Assembly: GCF_000801105.2 (NCBI RefSeq)
Contig: NC_079518.1
Location: 15,542,800-15,606,799, forward strand
DNA: 64,000 bases
Reading direction: 5' to 3'
From: Raphanus sativus
Taxonomy: Eukaryota > Streptophyta > Magnoliopsida > Brassicales > Brassicaceae
A program made the translations under genes and the position numbers. The first letter of the stretch is position 1, and each line of letters begins with the position of its first letter. This document shows positions 1-11,078 of this stretch, piece by piece. The notes under the pieces are model-generated. The model made no database searches, was not told the origin of the DNA, and saw only the letters and a list, made by a program, of their open reading frames with translations.

Positions 1-1215
1 TATACACCATGTGGCTGTCATAATCTGAATTTGGCTATTTGTGATATTGCTAAATCTTCTGATAAAGCGATCTCTTTCTTTGGGATTATCCAGCGTCTAT
101 ATAATTTTTTTGTACCATCTACGACTAGGTGGGAGATGTACAGGAAAATGGTGGGAGGTTTCACGCTTAAACCGCTATCAGATACGCGCTGGGAAAGTCA
201 CCTTGAAAGCGTGAAGGCAATACGTTTTAAGGCTCCAGAAATCAGAGATGTCTTACTTTACTTTGCAGAAAACAGTAAGGTTCCAGGAGCGCGGAGTGAA
301 GCTGAATGTCTTGCGATAAGTGAAACACATGGAATCGAAGGGTTTGAGTTTTTGTTTGGTATGGTTATATGGTACGATGTTCTATTTGCTGTCAATACTG
401 TGAGCAAGACGCTACAGTCTGAAGATATTGATATTGATGATGCCATTGCTCAGCTAAAGGGGTTGGTTTCTTTTTTCCAAAAGTATAGAGAAATGGGATT
501 TGAAGAAGCAAAAGCTGAAGCTTCAAAAATTGCGGTTGCTATGGATATTGAACCCATGTTTAACAAGAAGAAGAAGCGCCTTATTAAAAGGAAAACTCAT
601 TTTGATGAAGAGCGAGACAAAGGTGATGATGTTTGTCAGGTTCTAAGTTCGGAGGATGATTTCAGAATCAATTATTTTATCAAAATGATGGACCAAGCTC
701 TTGTTTCTTTCCAAACAAGGTTAGAACAATTTAAAGAGTATGAAGATATTTTTGGGTTTTTGTTCAGTCTGCGAAAGCTCAACTCAACAAGCGATAATAC
801 TTTGAAGAGTAAATGTTCTAACCTTGAAGCTTTTCTGAAGCATGGAGCAGATTCTGATATTGATGGGAATGATTTGTTCATGGAAATCAAAATGTTCAGA
901 GAAGTTTTGCCCAAAACTTTCAAGAAGAATGTAGAAGTACTAGATTATTTGAAGAGAATGAAGGACAGCTATCCGAGTATATGGATTGCTTACAGGATAA
1001 TGCTCACCATTCCGGTTTCAGTCGCTTCAGCTGAAAGAAGTTTTTCTAAATTGAAATTGATAAAGTCTTATCTACGATCTACTATGTCACAGGAAAGGTT
1101 AAACGGATTGGCTATATTATCGATTGAGAAAGCTTTAATTCGAAATCTCAATTATGAAAGTTTGATGAATGATTTTGCTGAAAAAACTGCGAGAAGAGTT
1201 ATTTTTCAGAATTGA
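1..1215 (+). CDS. hAT-family transposase (TTF/ZMYM1-like), 5' partial
   Basis: DNA-cutting and joining enzyme of a hAT transposon, of the plant type often annotated as zinc finger MYM-type protein 1-like. Frame 1 is open from base 1 without an ATG, so the N-terminus (BED/TTF zinc finger and first catalytic part) lies upstream. About 404 codons remain. Visible signs are the CGCHNLNLAICD stretch at the first codons, the TRWESHLESVKAI block near residue 60, and the C-terminal dimerisation region with SVASAERSFSKLKLIKS and LNGLAILSIE (about residues 340-380). There is no frameshift or internal stop in this part, so the copy may be young. The TGA at 1213-1215 is followed by about 150 bp to the proposed inverted repeat. 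Family call is firm; activity is unknown. Confidence 0.85.
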   Translation, partial: YTPCGCHNLNLAICDIAKSSDKAISFFGIIQRLYNFFVPSTTRWEMYRKMVGGFTLKPLSDTRWESHLESVKAIRFKAPEIRDVLLYFAENSKVPGARSEAECLAISETHGIEGFEFLFGMVIWYDVLFAVNTVSKTLQSEDIDIDDAIAQLKGLVSFFQKYREMGFEEAKAEASKIAVAMDIEPMFNKKKKRLIKRKTHFDEERDKGDDVCQVLSSEDDFRINYFIKMMDQALVSFQTRLEQFKEYEDIFGFLFSLRKLNSTSDNTLKSKCSNLEAFLKHGADSDIDGNDLFMEIKMFREVLPKTFKKNVEVLDYLKRMKDSYPSIWIAYRIMLTIPVSVASAERSFSKLKLIKSYLRSTMSQERLNGLAILSIEKALIRNLNYESLMNDFAEKTARRVIFQN

Positions 1216-1392
1216 TAGAACTGTTGTTGTGTTTCTTAGAACTATTGTACTCTATTTTGAAGATAATTATGTTTGGATTGTTCTTTTTTTTCCTTGTTCT
1301 ATAGTTTTTTCGATGTTGCTTCTTATTATTAAAACTATGAAAAGTTCATCTTTATTTTGAATAGGGCCCCGGAAATCTCAGGTCCGGCTCTG
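1..1392 (+). mobile_element. hAT DNA transposon, 3' part
   Basis: The transposase frame is open from the first base, so the element enters from outside the window. Its right end is proposed at 1392, where 1362-1392 reads as a GC-rich terminal repeat (reverse complement begins CAGAGCCGGACCTGAGATTT), a type of end I associate with plant hAT elements. The next 8 bases (cttacaaa, 1393-1400) would be the target duplication, but the partner lies outside the window. The end assignment is inference from motif and gene position. Confidence 0.65.
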
Positions 1393-4138
1393 CTTACAAA
1401 GTCTCGCATCTTCCTATTTTAGGCTTGGTCTGACATTTAAGAACATATCATGTGCAAAGAACTTCATTCTCCCCTGCTTGAATGCATAGCTAAGTTCAGA
1501 AAATATTTATCTTGTATTCTTTTTGCTTTATCTTCGACGCCATCAAGTAATAAGCAAGACTCTTGTATTCTTTTCATCTCTTACCTTAGTGACACACTCC
1601 ATTGAAGCCACCTACTACAAGCTTTGATTTGATTCTCTTGGTGCAATCAATCTTAATTTCAGAAACACACAAGCATCTGAATTTCAGAAATTTCCAGTGA
1701 CCAGATTAGAGTTTTAATCTTTAATTCTTCATCTTTGTGAAATTTGCAGATTGTTTCCACTCGCTCTTGAGTCTTGACATGACTCACATACTGCAGTAAT
1801 CACATGTACCACATACTTAACATGGTGACTGAGAACCAAAAACCTTTCACGCTCTTCTATACCAACTCTGCACAAACGTGCAACAATTCTCTGTTTGAGT
1901 GTTCTATCAGCCTCTTTTAGACAGCTCTCAGATGGAGATGCAATCTTGAACAAAACTTCTCTTCTCAAATTTGTAAAACCTTTCTCTGCAATTAAGCTAC
2001 CTTCTTGGGGAGCTTTTACACAACATATTCCATTCCTAACAATAGACTTAAGATTTCACAAACTAGAGAAGTAAAAGATTCTCGAGTCTTAATCTCTCTC
2101 TTCTTCCTGTAGACTCTCTTTCTTTTCCTTTAGATACAGATTTCAACTTGATGTTCTGAACATGATCATTATTGGCTTTAAACAACCTCTCACGCTGAGA
2201 CTTTCACAAGCATTGTATAGTCTATGCTCCACCATGTTCGATTTCAACAGATCATGCCCGTACTTGTTCACTACCTCATCTGCTACTGAACTTTTATCTT
2301 CTACAGATCCATACCCAGCTTGAAATATGCGAGAAAGTATACGCATTTCTACTGAAGAGACTTAAATTTAAATCAACCTAAAACTCAGACTTGTCTGGTT
2401 TTCAAGCCTCTCTTCTTGGATTTCAAATCCTCAACCTCTGAACTCTTGAGTTTTCAGAATGATCAACAAAACAAAGATGAATAAATATCTTCCTGAGACT
2501 GAAGATCACTTCAAGCAACAACCCACTGACACTATAAGATCTCTTGATGACCTTCTTCCATAAGCTGATTGTCCTTTTGTATTTATCAAGCACATTCACT
2601 TCTACTTGATTCACGTGCAAGAACCCTTGGTAGAACATAACTACAGACTCTTAATCAGCTGTTCTGAAAAGAAGTTCCTTCTATTGGAGTACAGTTCTAC
2701 ATATCTAGAAGGTTTCTGGAGAGGGTTGACGAAGCTCCAATGAAACTCAAACCAACCGTTGAAATATCAATCCCACCATTGAATCTTAAGACAGTAGCAC
2801 CATGAACTGCCCAACCAAGTTTCAGTTCGATCAAATTAATTTTGGATCCTTAAACGTTGCCTTGAATACTGATTTCTGCAATAATCATTGTGACCTTCTT
2901 CATGAGGATTTCTCCCGATATCACAACTATTTTAAGAGATCTGTTTCTCTGTCTCTGCACATCTGATCAAACTGCCACATCATTGCTTGTTTCTGTATTT
3001 AACCAAGACCATCTCACGCCTCAGTTCTTTCTGAAGCCAGCAACACAGACATAAGTCATCCACTGGATTTGTTGACCAAACCATCATACCATATTGTAAG
3101 AATTTGTGATTTCAATGAGCACACTTGAGTTTTCTTCCACTGCAAGGACCAGAATTAAAAGCCACTAGATGCTGATATGTTCCACCATTGACTAATCTTA
3201 CTAGAACAAGAGACTTGAGATAAACCTCAATTCTAATACTATCAGCATCTATCCTCCAAGTACTTCATAACAAAAGCTTCAATGAGAACTTGTAGAGTTC
3301 TGACAGGCATGAAAATTAAACCTCGACGAAACCCAACCACCATCGCACATCTCTGTATCTCTCCTCTCTCTAGCTGATTAAACATTCATTAGATCAAGAA
3401 GAACTGCTTAACTGCCTTTGTTGATTTAAAGATATCACAAAAAAGCTACCACTTGGACGACATACTCTTATGAAGGATCCTCCTTAACAAACAAAAGTCT
3501 TCATCTTCTACGCAACCAACTCTGAGAATTTCATACGAGTCTTTGAAATGGTCGGACCATGAACTTGTATTAGAAATCATTTGAACACACTCTACAAGTC
3601 GCTCAATCAGGTTTATGAGACTACAAACAGTATCTCGACTGACCAATTTCTAACCATCATTAAGACTCAAGCCAACACACATGTTGCTTGATCTCCAAGT
3701 TACACACTTGTAACCACCCAAAAACCCTTTTTAAAAACTTTGACGACTAGCCTTTTCTTGCTTGGATAACCTTGCCTCATGTCAACATCATGCCACCACA
3801 ACTTCTTAAGATCAGCTCCTACAATATTATGCCGATTCGGTATTTTCACTATGGTAAAACAGTACGAGAGATACTCTCCTCCTCTTCAGCAAACCATATA
3901 GACATCTCACTCCGAAACATTCCTCTGTTTTCCTGATCTCAGAGTTATAAAGAACGACATCCATGCCATTTATTAAGAGCCTGGAACTTCATACTTCTTT
4001 GACATGTCACCAATTCAACTCGTCTATTGCGCTCACGTACATGCGATCATATTAATCTCCTTCAGATATATACTCCTAGCCACAAATCCATGATCTACCC
4101 AAAACAAATATCAAATCTGTTAAAACTCCAGCGGACCC
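1393..4138 (-). other. noncoding DNA, possible retroelement interior
   Basis: No convincing gene. Only short ORFs (under 85 codons) without recognisable motifs occur on either strand. The right edge abuts a tRNA-Met primer-binding motif read on the minus strand, so part of this block may be the noncoding interior of a minus-strand LTR element (LARD-like). No matching second LTR is visible at the left. Base composition is more balanced than the AT-rich DNA further right. Assignment is inference. Confidence 0.3.
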
Positions 4139-4150
4139 GCTCTGATACCA
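4139..4150 (-). promoter_or_regulatory. primer-binding site, initiator tRNA-Met type
   Basis: On the minus strand this reads TGGTATCAGAGC, the usual plant LTR-retrotransposon primer site matching the 3' end of initiator tRNA-Met. It lies 2 bp from the TG/CA boundary of the adjacent proposed LTR, the normal spacing. Confidence 0.65.
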
Positions 4151-4152
4151 AT

Positions 4153-4814
4153 TGTTAAAACAAGACATGTGACTAAACCTAAACATTCGAGTGCAATGTG
4201 TTTGAGTACGAGTTTGTACGAGCATAACATAAAGAGACATATGGATTTGTTAACAAGGTTCGTTTCCTACATTCCCGGGACCAAGTTCAGAACTCATATA
4301 CTAGAAAAGAACACAACCAATATTGTTCTATGGTACCAGTACACACCCGTACCGACCACTCTTAACTAGATTTACAATGAAGAGAAACTACTACTCATTG
4401 TCTTCTATGACGAGTATAGTTCTCTGTAACAAAACTACCAGATCTCTCAACTGGTAGGACGACGTCACACACGTCCATGTGCATTTTCGATAAACCCTAG
4501 ACGAGTAACAGTTTTTTGTCACATCTCATTATTGTTATACTCCATCCGAGTAAACCCTAAATTCATCAAGCCCACTAATCTAATCCTAAATTCATCAAGC
4601 CCACTAATCTTCAAGTTGTTATATCAGTTGAGCTTCTCTTCCAAATCAAGCCCATATGAACTCAAAATCTATGTTGCCTTTTTCTTCTTCTTCCAAAGAC
4701 CCAATACCACGTTTTGTGTTTGTAACGAACACACTGTCGTACGTCCATGACATTTATCTCGTGACATCCTCACCATTCAGATCACACACCATTACTCTTG
4801 TGAAATATGTAACA
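4153..4814 (-). repeat. probable 5' LTR of a minus-strand LTR retrotransposon
   Basis: Minus-strand boundaries are TGTTA at 4814 and TAACA at 4153, a 5-bp inverted repeat typical of LTR ends, and a tRNA-Met primer site follows 2 bp beyond. Length is 662 bp. It contains a short tandem repeat (the phrase aattcatcaagcccactaat occurs twice around 4560-4607). No partner LTR or coding region was found, so this is either a truncated element or a noncoding derivative. The 4814 boundary is the least certain part. Confidence 0.45.
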
Positions 4815-5631
4815 ACATATATTCTTCACTACTTGAGAAGGATCACCATTTAAGGGATGAAATCCGATCTACTTGTAAAACCTGCCACACGAAGACTCTG
4901 TAACTGCTAGTGCTAGACGATTTCTCCATCCCTTACCCATCACTATTTCTTGTTCGTCGCCATTGAAACGATGCTTGAGGTCAATTTTAATTGAGCCTGC
5001 AATTCCAAGAAAAGGCGTCGAGAAAGCTCTGGGAGCCATGGCATTGGACGGCGTATATATGTTAACAGAAGGTTCTTCCACGATTTTCCAAAGAACAAAT
5101 GTATATGCGTTTTATTTTTGTTAACAAACTGTATCATATGAATATCAATGACATATGTTGTAATTCTTCAAGTAGTTAAAGAGTTAATAAAATTAGAAGC
5201 TGAGGAATATCCATGGTGATGTCACCTAAGCTAAAATGGCAAACTTATGAATAAACTATTAAATCAAGATCAGTTTTTTAAATTGTTTTTATATTAATAA
5301 GTAAAGGACTTCGTTAAATAACGGTTCAATATTTCTTTAGAACAGATTCCCATGATTTTTCTTTAATATACGCAACCTATATCTATTCATTATCATTTTT
5401 CTAGACATTCTTGAATTATTATCTTATAGTATTCACTTTGTTAGTTCATTTGTTTCTATTCTCACTCAAAGTTTATTATACTACAACGGTTTCTTAAATA
5501 ATCACTAACTAGTTACTAGAGTTTTACTCGCATGATTATTGTTTGGCAGTACAAATTTGTATTTAACTGATTGGTTTTAAGATTCAATTTTTTTTGTTGA
5601 TTTTGTTAAGTGATTAAAGTTTTTGGGGTTT
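4815..5631. other. intergenic, no supported gene
   Basis: Two overlapping minus-strand ORFs of 64-70 codons (about 4869-5137) have no recognisable domain. Beyond 5160 the DNA is AT-rich with nothing assigned. Confidence 0.5.
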
Positions 5632-6706
5632 AAAATGGGAAAACGCCATTTAAATCCCAAACCTTCGAATAAGCAAAAAAAACTTAACATTTAAGTAAGA
5701 CAAATAAATCTTAAACTTTTAAAATTTATCTAAACTAATCCTAAATTTCTGTTGACTTGGTCTTTTTAATTATCTCCAAATCAACTGTTAATTAGACTTA
5801 ACGTCTGTTTAATTAGTAAAACAGTGCAGTTTGGTGACTCGTTAAATTTAGTGTTCATGAGTTATCCAACAAATGCATATATGGTGATATTATAAAGATG
5901 TACTTTTTTTTTTGTTTGAAAAATTATAAAGATGTACTTCAATTAATGAATGATGTTTAGACTGTTGTTCACGGTAACGTTTGAACAAGTTTGTGTATTT
6001 TTCACGACCACGTTGCTGGTTATTTTTTTTTTTTGCTAAAAAAAAAAAAGGATTGTGAACAATTAGATAATATGGAGTTTAGAACCAATACATAAAAATG
6101 AACACATGACATAGAGTTTTGAAGCACTACATAAAAAAGAGTTAAGGATTGTAAACCATTACATAACAAAAGACTCATGAAACAACAAAAGACGTACCAG
6201 TTTAGACTAATGACATAACAGAAGATACGAATACAGTGAATCATTATAACGTGTATAACACTTGATCAACCTTGTGAGTGCCGTTGGGAAAGTCCTCGTG
6301 TTGACTTAATTAACGGTGTGTTAATTAACAGACGTTTAAGTGTAATTAACTGTTGACTTCAAATGATTAAAAAGGCTAAGTCGACATAAATACAGTGAAA
6401 CCTCTATAAATTAATAATGTTGGGACTACACCAAAACTATAATTTTTTATTAATTTATAGAGATTATTAATTTATCGAGTACTAAATGAACCAAAAATCA
6501 ATTTGGAACTATGAAATTATATTAATTTATAGAGATATTAATTTATAGATTATTAATTTATAAAGGTTATACTGTATATGATTAGTTTGGATAAATTTTA
6601 AAAGTGTAAGATTAAATTGACTTACTTAAAAGTTGGAGCTTTTATTGGCTTAGTTTTGAAAGTTTAGAATTTAAATGATATTTTTACCGTTTTAAAATGA
6701 CGTCAA
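5632..6706. mobile_element. long-inverted-repeat (foldback or MULE-like) element
   Basis: The left arm (about 5632-5815) and the right arm (about 6305-6706) are reverse complements over roughly 200 bp. For example aatcctaaatttctgttgac on the left corresponds to the mirror of gtcgacataaa...atgattag on the right. The right arm is longer only because a 182-bp MITE is inserted in it. The centre (5820-6300) has no gene; 6035-6245 holds loosely repeated phrases around attacataa. Outer ends and target duplication could not be fixed to the base. Confidence 0.55.
6393..6574. mobile_element. Emigrant-like (pogo/Tc1-mariner) MITE
   Basis: The terminal repeat CAGTGAAACCTCTATAAATT at the left matches the mirror of the right end (reverse complement CAGTATAACCTTTATAAATT), flanked by TA dinucleotides at 6391-6392 and 6575-6576. 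This repeat and TA duplication are those known for Arabidopsis Emigrant. The 182-bp length is short for the family. No coding capacity. It interrupts the right arm of the surrounding inverted-repeat element, whose left arm shows the empty site. Confidence 0.8.
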
Positions 6707-6779
6707 CAATTTTAAAAGAACTATTAACTGCATAGAGCCCATATTTATAATAATTTCATGAGTTTTTCTTGGTTCACTC

Positions 6780-7232
6780 TGTTGGACCCAATTTTTGACA
6801 TAAGCTAAATGTGCTATATTTAAAATGGACTGTCAAAAAATAAACCCCATAGCGACGACAACGAAGTAGAAAAGGAGATCGCCAAAGTCGAGAAGGTCGT
6901 GGAAGCAGTTGCAAGAATAGCGGAGTCGAGCCTATAAAAGGGAGGTGATATCAATGCTAAAGGGACAGCGAAAATCCTAGGGAGAGAGCACACCACACAT
7001 TTACATCTTTCTTACTTCGTTTAGATCTTATTCTCGATCGACCTCCTTGTTATAGTTGATCTCTTTCCTATTCTTTGTACTCGACCTCTTAATCAATAAA
7101 AGTCCATTTTTTTCTACCGAATTCCGATTACATCGTTGTGTTCTAAGGATATCGTTGCCTACATCTTTTGTCACTTCCCTAGTTTACTTACGAACACTAC
7201 AAAATACTTGAGTGTAGATTTTAGGCTCTACA
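6780..7232 (+). repeat. gypsy 5' LTR
   Basis: Starts TGTTGGACCC and ends CTCTACA before the primer site. From about 6889 it matches the 3' LTR closely; its first 110 bp have no counterpart there. A probable TATA box (cctataaaaggg, about 6931-6942) and polyadenylation-like aataaaag (about 7093) occur in the expected order. Confidence 0.8.
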
Positions 7233-7235
7233 TTT

Positions 7236-7252
7236 TGGCTCCGATTGTGGGG
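7236..7252 (+). promoter_or_regulatory. gypsy primer-binding site
   Basis: TGGCTCCGATTGTGGGG lies 3 bp after the 5' LTR. It resembles the TGGCGCCG...GTGGGG primer sites of plant Tat-type gypsy elements with substitutions. The exact primer tRNA is not determined. Confidence 0.65.
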
Positions 7253-7408
7253 AAGATAAACGAAAAACATCCTTGCTAAGAACCCGATCTAGGATTTCTA
7301 AGCACGATTATGGATCCAAGTCAATCTGGAGTCCCTTAACAGAGATCCGACAACGCCGATCCAATCAGAGTCGACCAAGGAATCAATCAACCGATCCGAC
7401 CAGCTAAC

Positions 7409-9162
7409 ATGAGCGGGATCAACGATCCAACCCAGATCCCTCAAGCTCCACCAGCTGGGGTCATAGCCTCTGACAGATCCGGATCCCGAGTCTGGAGTCG
7501 AACTGGGGATAGATCCCCAATAGACAGTTCGCTTACCCGAACTCAACCAATAAAGCCGATTTCTCCCATACAAATAACCCAAGCAAGGAAAGAAGTCGCG
7601 GAGCTCCGAGGCATGGTACGAGCTCTCCTAGCAATTACCACCAGGCTAGAACAAACTGAAAGGGAGTTCGCCGAGCATCGAGCTAGCATTCAGGATGGTC
7701 TCAGATCCCAAACGAATCTGTTGCCTCGAACAACAAACGGTGGAGCCTTCGGGACCCCCTATTTTTCGAATGCTCGATCGGGACATTACGCCGGAGATAA
7801 CTCGCTTAACAATCCGTATACTAGCCCGATTACCAGGAGCCTAAGTTTTAATGGAACTGGAGAAAACCCAACACGAACCCAAGGTTCCCCGATCACACCT
7901 CTCCGAACCAACGGCGTCACCGGAAGAGCCAACGGAGTTCGATTCGAGACCCCGCCTTCCGACCAACGAGCTTCCGGAGTTCATCACACAACGACAGGAG
8001 ATTTCGAGATCCCCGACACAGGTCTCGAACGCCACCCTTTTCCCCAACCACCGTTGGAACTCCGCAAAGGGATAACCCGAGAACCGATGGAGGAAATGGG
8101 AACTTCCAGGAATACATCGATAGAAACGATGCCGAACTCAAACGACTACACGCTATTATGCATATGGCAACAAGTGCAGCCCCGGATATCGACCTCGCTA
8201 TAGAGGAAACCCGAAGAACCCCCTTCACAGAAAGAATCTCAGGGATGAAGCTAAGCACCATCGGGAAGATCAAATTCCCCTAGTACTCTGGAAACTCAGA
8301 TCCTAAAGCTCACATCCGAGCCTTTAGACTCGCAATATCCAGAGCACACCTCAACGACGACGAAAAAGAGGCAGGGTACTGTCGTTTCTTCGCAGAGAAC
8401 CTCGCGGGCTCCGCCCTAGAATGGTTCGCCGGACGAGAAGAAAATTCGATTGATAACTTCACACAACTAGTATCGGCGTTCCTAAAGCAATAATTGGTGT
8501 TCATAGAAACCAGAACGATCGAAGCCGATCTATGGAACCTCAAACAAGCACCCTTCGAGCCTCTAAGAGCCTACATAAACAAATTTAGAGAAATCAAAGC
8601 CAAAATCGCAAACCTAAACGACGGAGTGGCTCTCGCCGCCTTAAAGAATGGCGTGTGGTTCTCCTCTAAATTCAAAGAAGAAATGTCGGTCAGGGCCCTG
8701 GTGTCACTAGACGATGCGCTGCATCGAGCATCGTACTTCGCGGCCTACGAAGATGACATAGCCAACTTGAAAGAGCAATTCCTGGCAACCAAAAATGCCG
8801 CCAGCAAAAAGACTTCAGAAACTAAAGAAGCACCGACCAAAGGTCAAGATTCTTACGCAATAGACAACTCCACGAGAAACAAATCATCGACTTTGGATCT
8901 AAACAAGCATTGCGACTTCCACAAACGAAAAGGACACTCAACTGAAGAATGTCGCGCTGCTTTACGCGAAAAGGAGAGAAGAGAGGAAGAAGAAAACTCC
9001 CAAGAGGACAAACTCCCTTCGACTCCAAAAAGCGACAAAAAACCAAAAATGTCCTCCCACAAGAGGTCTCGGGAAGTAGAGGCCGAGTCACCAAGCTCGC
9101 CACCGCCCGCTTCCAAAAAGCGAGTCGACATGATCTCGCTAAGCACCAACAGGCGAGATTAG
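7409..9162 (+). pseudogene. gypsy gag, broken
   Basis: Nucleocapsid precursor of the gypsy element. The N-terminal part opens at ATG 7409 (proline/serine-rich, with a short helix ARKEVAELRGMVRALL). The frame shifts between about 8000 and 8095, after which frame 1 carries the conserved retrotransposon gag domain (FFAENLAGSALEWFAG; LWNLKQAPFEPLRAYINKF) followed by a CHHC zinc knuckle CDFHKRKGHSTEEC near 8910-8955. There are two in-frame stops, TAG at 8281 and TAA at 8491. The 3' end is cut by the Pack-MULE insertion at 9160, and gag-protease linker resumes at 11079. Family call is firm; no intact product is possible as read. Confidence 0.85.
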
Positions 9163-11069
9163 GGATGTTGTATTGGGTTCTAATATTTAGGGTAGTACCA
9201 ATCCATCAAAAATTTTAAAAGCCCTAACCCAAAAGTTGTAACTGTAAATCATATTGGGTTTATTTGGGTTTGGATTCGAAAATAAAGGGTTTTAACAGGG
9301 TTGAGCCCATTTGATTTTTGTAAAGCAAAGCTTCTTCGTTCTTCGTTCAGCCTCTTTTTCGATCAAATCATCTTCTTCGTTTTTGATCTCTCTCTCCGAT
9401 CATCTCAGCCTCTTTCTCCGATCATCTCAGCCTCTTTCTCAGGTTCGATTTGATTCTTATCTCCTCCGATTTGGGTTTGTGTGTTTGATTAGTTTCAGGA
9501 TCCTTACTGGCGTTTGTGTGTTTGAATGCAGGCTCTGTTCTCAGGCTCCTCCGTGGGTTTCATCATCTCAGGCTCTGTTCTCAGGCTTCTCCATAGCATC
9601 TCAAAGCTCTCTTCTCCAAACGGACCAAACCCATTTCTTCCTTTTCTCATCTGAGACGCAAACCTCGAGCTCTCTCATCCGATTTGGGTTATCACGATCT
9701 CTCTTATCTCCTCTGATTGAGGTAACAATCATGTCATCATGTGTTTTTGATTTGTTTCAAGTTTTTGAGAATGGGTTTTGGATCCTTATGAGCTTATTTG
9801 TTTTGGATCCTCTTTTACTATTCTGAGCTTTGTGAGTTAGTGTGAATTGACTATTGTTTTGTGAATTGTGATCACGTTTGCTCTTTGTTTTTTATTCAGT
9901 TTTGTGTTATTCATTACGTTCGTTTGCAAAGAAGAATTAACGATTGGGCATGTCTCACGGTTTGGTTGTATATTAGCACAGTCTGTGAACGATTGTTTCT
10001 TAGACCAGCTAGGCATAACTCAGTAACTCAGTATCTATGAGATACATGCAACACTCTCTCTTATGAGGTTGTTGTCGTGCTTGTTGAATTACTAGTGATT
10101 TAATCGAGTCTGCTCTTATTTTCTGCTGGAAATGACTTCACGACTCACATTTTTGTTACTGATTACCCTCGAGAGCTCTGTAATGATTCTGACGCAATAC
10201 GTCTATATTGATTTTACTTAATTGGCCTATGTGCTTGTTTCTAGAGTCTTAAATCTTAATTCAAGTTGTACAACACAATGTGGAGTATAGTAGTAACCTA
10301 TGTGTTAATGGTAGTTATCATCTTCTGAATGTTTGACCTGATTCATTGGAAGTTCATCGTTTTCTGGGCGCAAGCTCAAAAGGCTCCGTATCAATCAGAG
10401 GTGGGCTGACAAGCAGTACAAGAAGTCCCATCAGGGTAACGAATGGAAGAAGCCTTTTGCTGGATCTTCCCACGCCAAGGGAATCATTCTTGAGAATGTA
10501 AGCCCATCAAAAAACACAGTAAATTATGTTCTTTTAACTTGTTGTTGTCTGTGTTGTCTGCGTCTTATGATCTTGTTGTCGTGCTTCTGGTTTTGCTCTG
10601 TTAGTTCATGAGCTCTGTTGAAGATATGTGTCTTATGAGCTCTGTTGAAGATATATGTCTTATGACTTATGGTGTTGTTACTTTGCTTGAGCAGGAAGGA
10701 ATAAACATGCTCTGGAAGGTAGAGAGCAACGCTGGTTGCTGTCTTGATATCATGATATGTGAAAGACCATCTTGTTTATTTTGCGGTTTGACTATAATAA
10801 AAGTATACTTTGCTTGACATTTTTAATGCGTTGATCTTTTGTACTTGTTTATTTCAATCAAAAACTATACTTTGATATGAAGGTAGAGAGCAACTTGTTT
10901 ATTTCAATCAGAAACTATGTGTTTACATAAGAAAAAAAATATAAAGGGTTTAAAGAGTTCAGCCCTATTTTACATAGTTTTAATGGGTTTAAAAGGGTTA
11001 GGGTCACTTAGGGTTGGGTTTAAGCTAAATAGGGTTGGGTTGGGTTGGGTTACTCTATACAATATCCCT
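9160..11069. mobile_element. Pack-MULE-like element carrying an RPS23 exon
   Basis: Flanked by a perfect 9-bp duplication (aggcgagat, 9151-9159 and 11070-11078), the Mutator-superfamily target size. Ends are imperfect inverted repeats: TAGGGATGTTGTATTGGGTT at the left and TAGGGATATTGTATAGAGTA as the mirror of the right end. No transposase. The interior holds pyrimidine-rich, UTR-like sequence with duplicated phrases (ctcaggctctgttctcaggc region, 9530-9590) and an exon of ribosomal protein S23. AGGGTT-like repeats run near both ends (about 9185-9300 and 10944-11050). The insertion splits gag-pro of the gypsy element, so it is younger than that element. Confidence 0.75.
10366..10497 (+). pseudogene. 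RPS23: captured ribosomal protein S23 (uS12) exon fragment
   Basis: 44 codons translate to a segment starting [20 protein letters not shown] and including [17 protein letters not shown], the N-terminal part of cytosolic small-subunit protein uS12/RPS23, a decoding-centre protein. The segment ends at a preserved splice donor (GAGAAT|GTAAG), so intron sequence was probably copied too. The start-codon exon and the C-terminal two thirds are missing. The frame is open and nearly unaltered, implying recent capture. It lies inside the Mutator-like element and is probably not translated as RPS23. Confidence 0.85.
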
Positions 11070-11078
11070 AGGCGAGAT

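Noticed and set aside
4869..5137. Minus-strand ORFs as a small gene
   Set aside because: Two overlapping frames, no domain, no promoter or splice evidence.
7917..8273. 118-codon minus-strand ORF within gag
   Set aside because: Shadow of the gag coding strand, whose motifs are clear.
9311..9826. 171-codon Ser/Phe/Leu-rich ORF
   Set aside because: Pyrimidine-rich UTR-like sequence inside the Pack-MULE with internal repeats; no domain.
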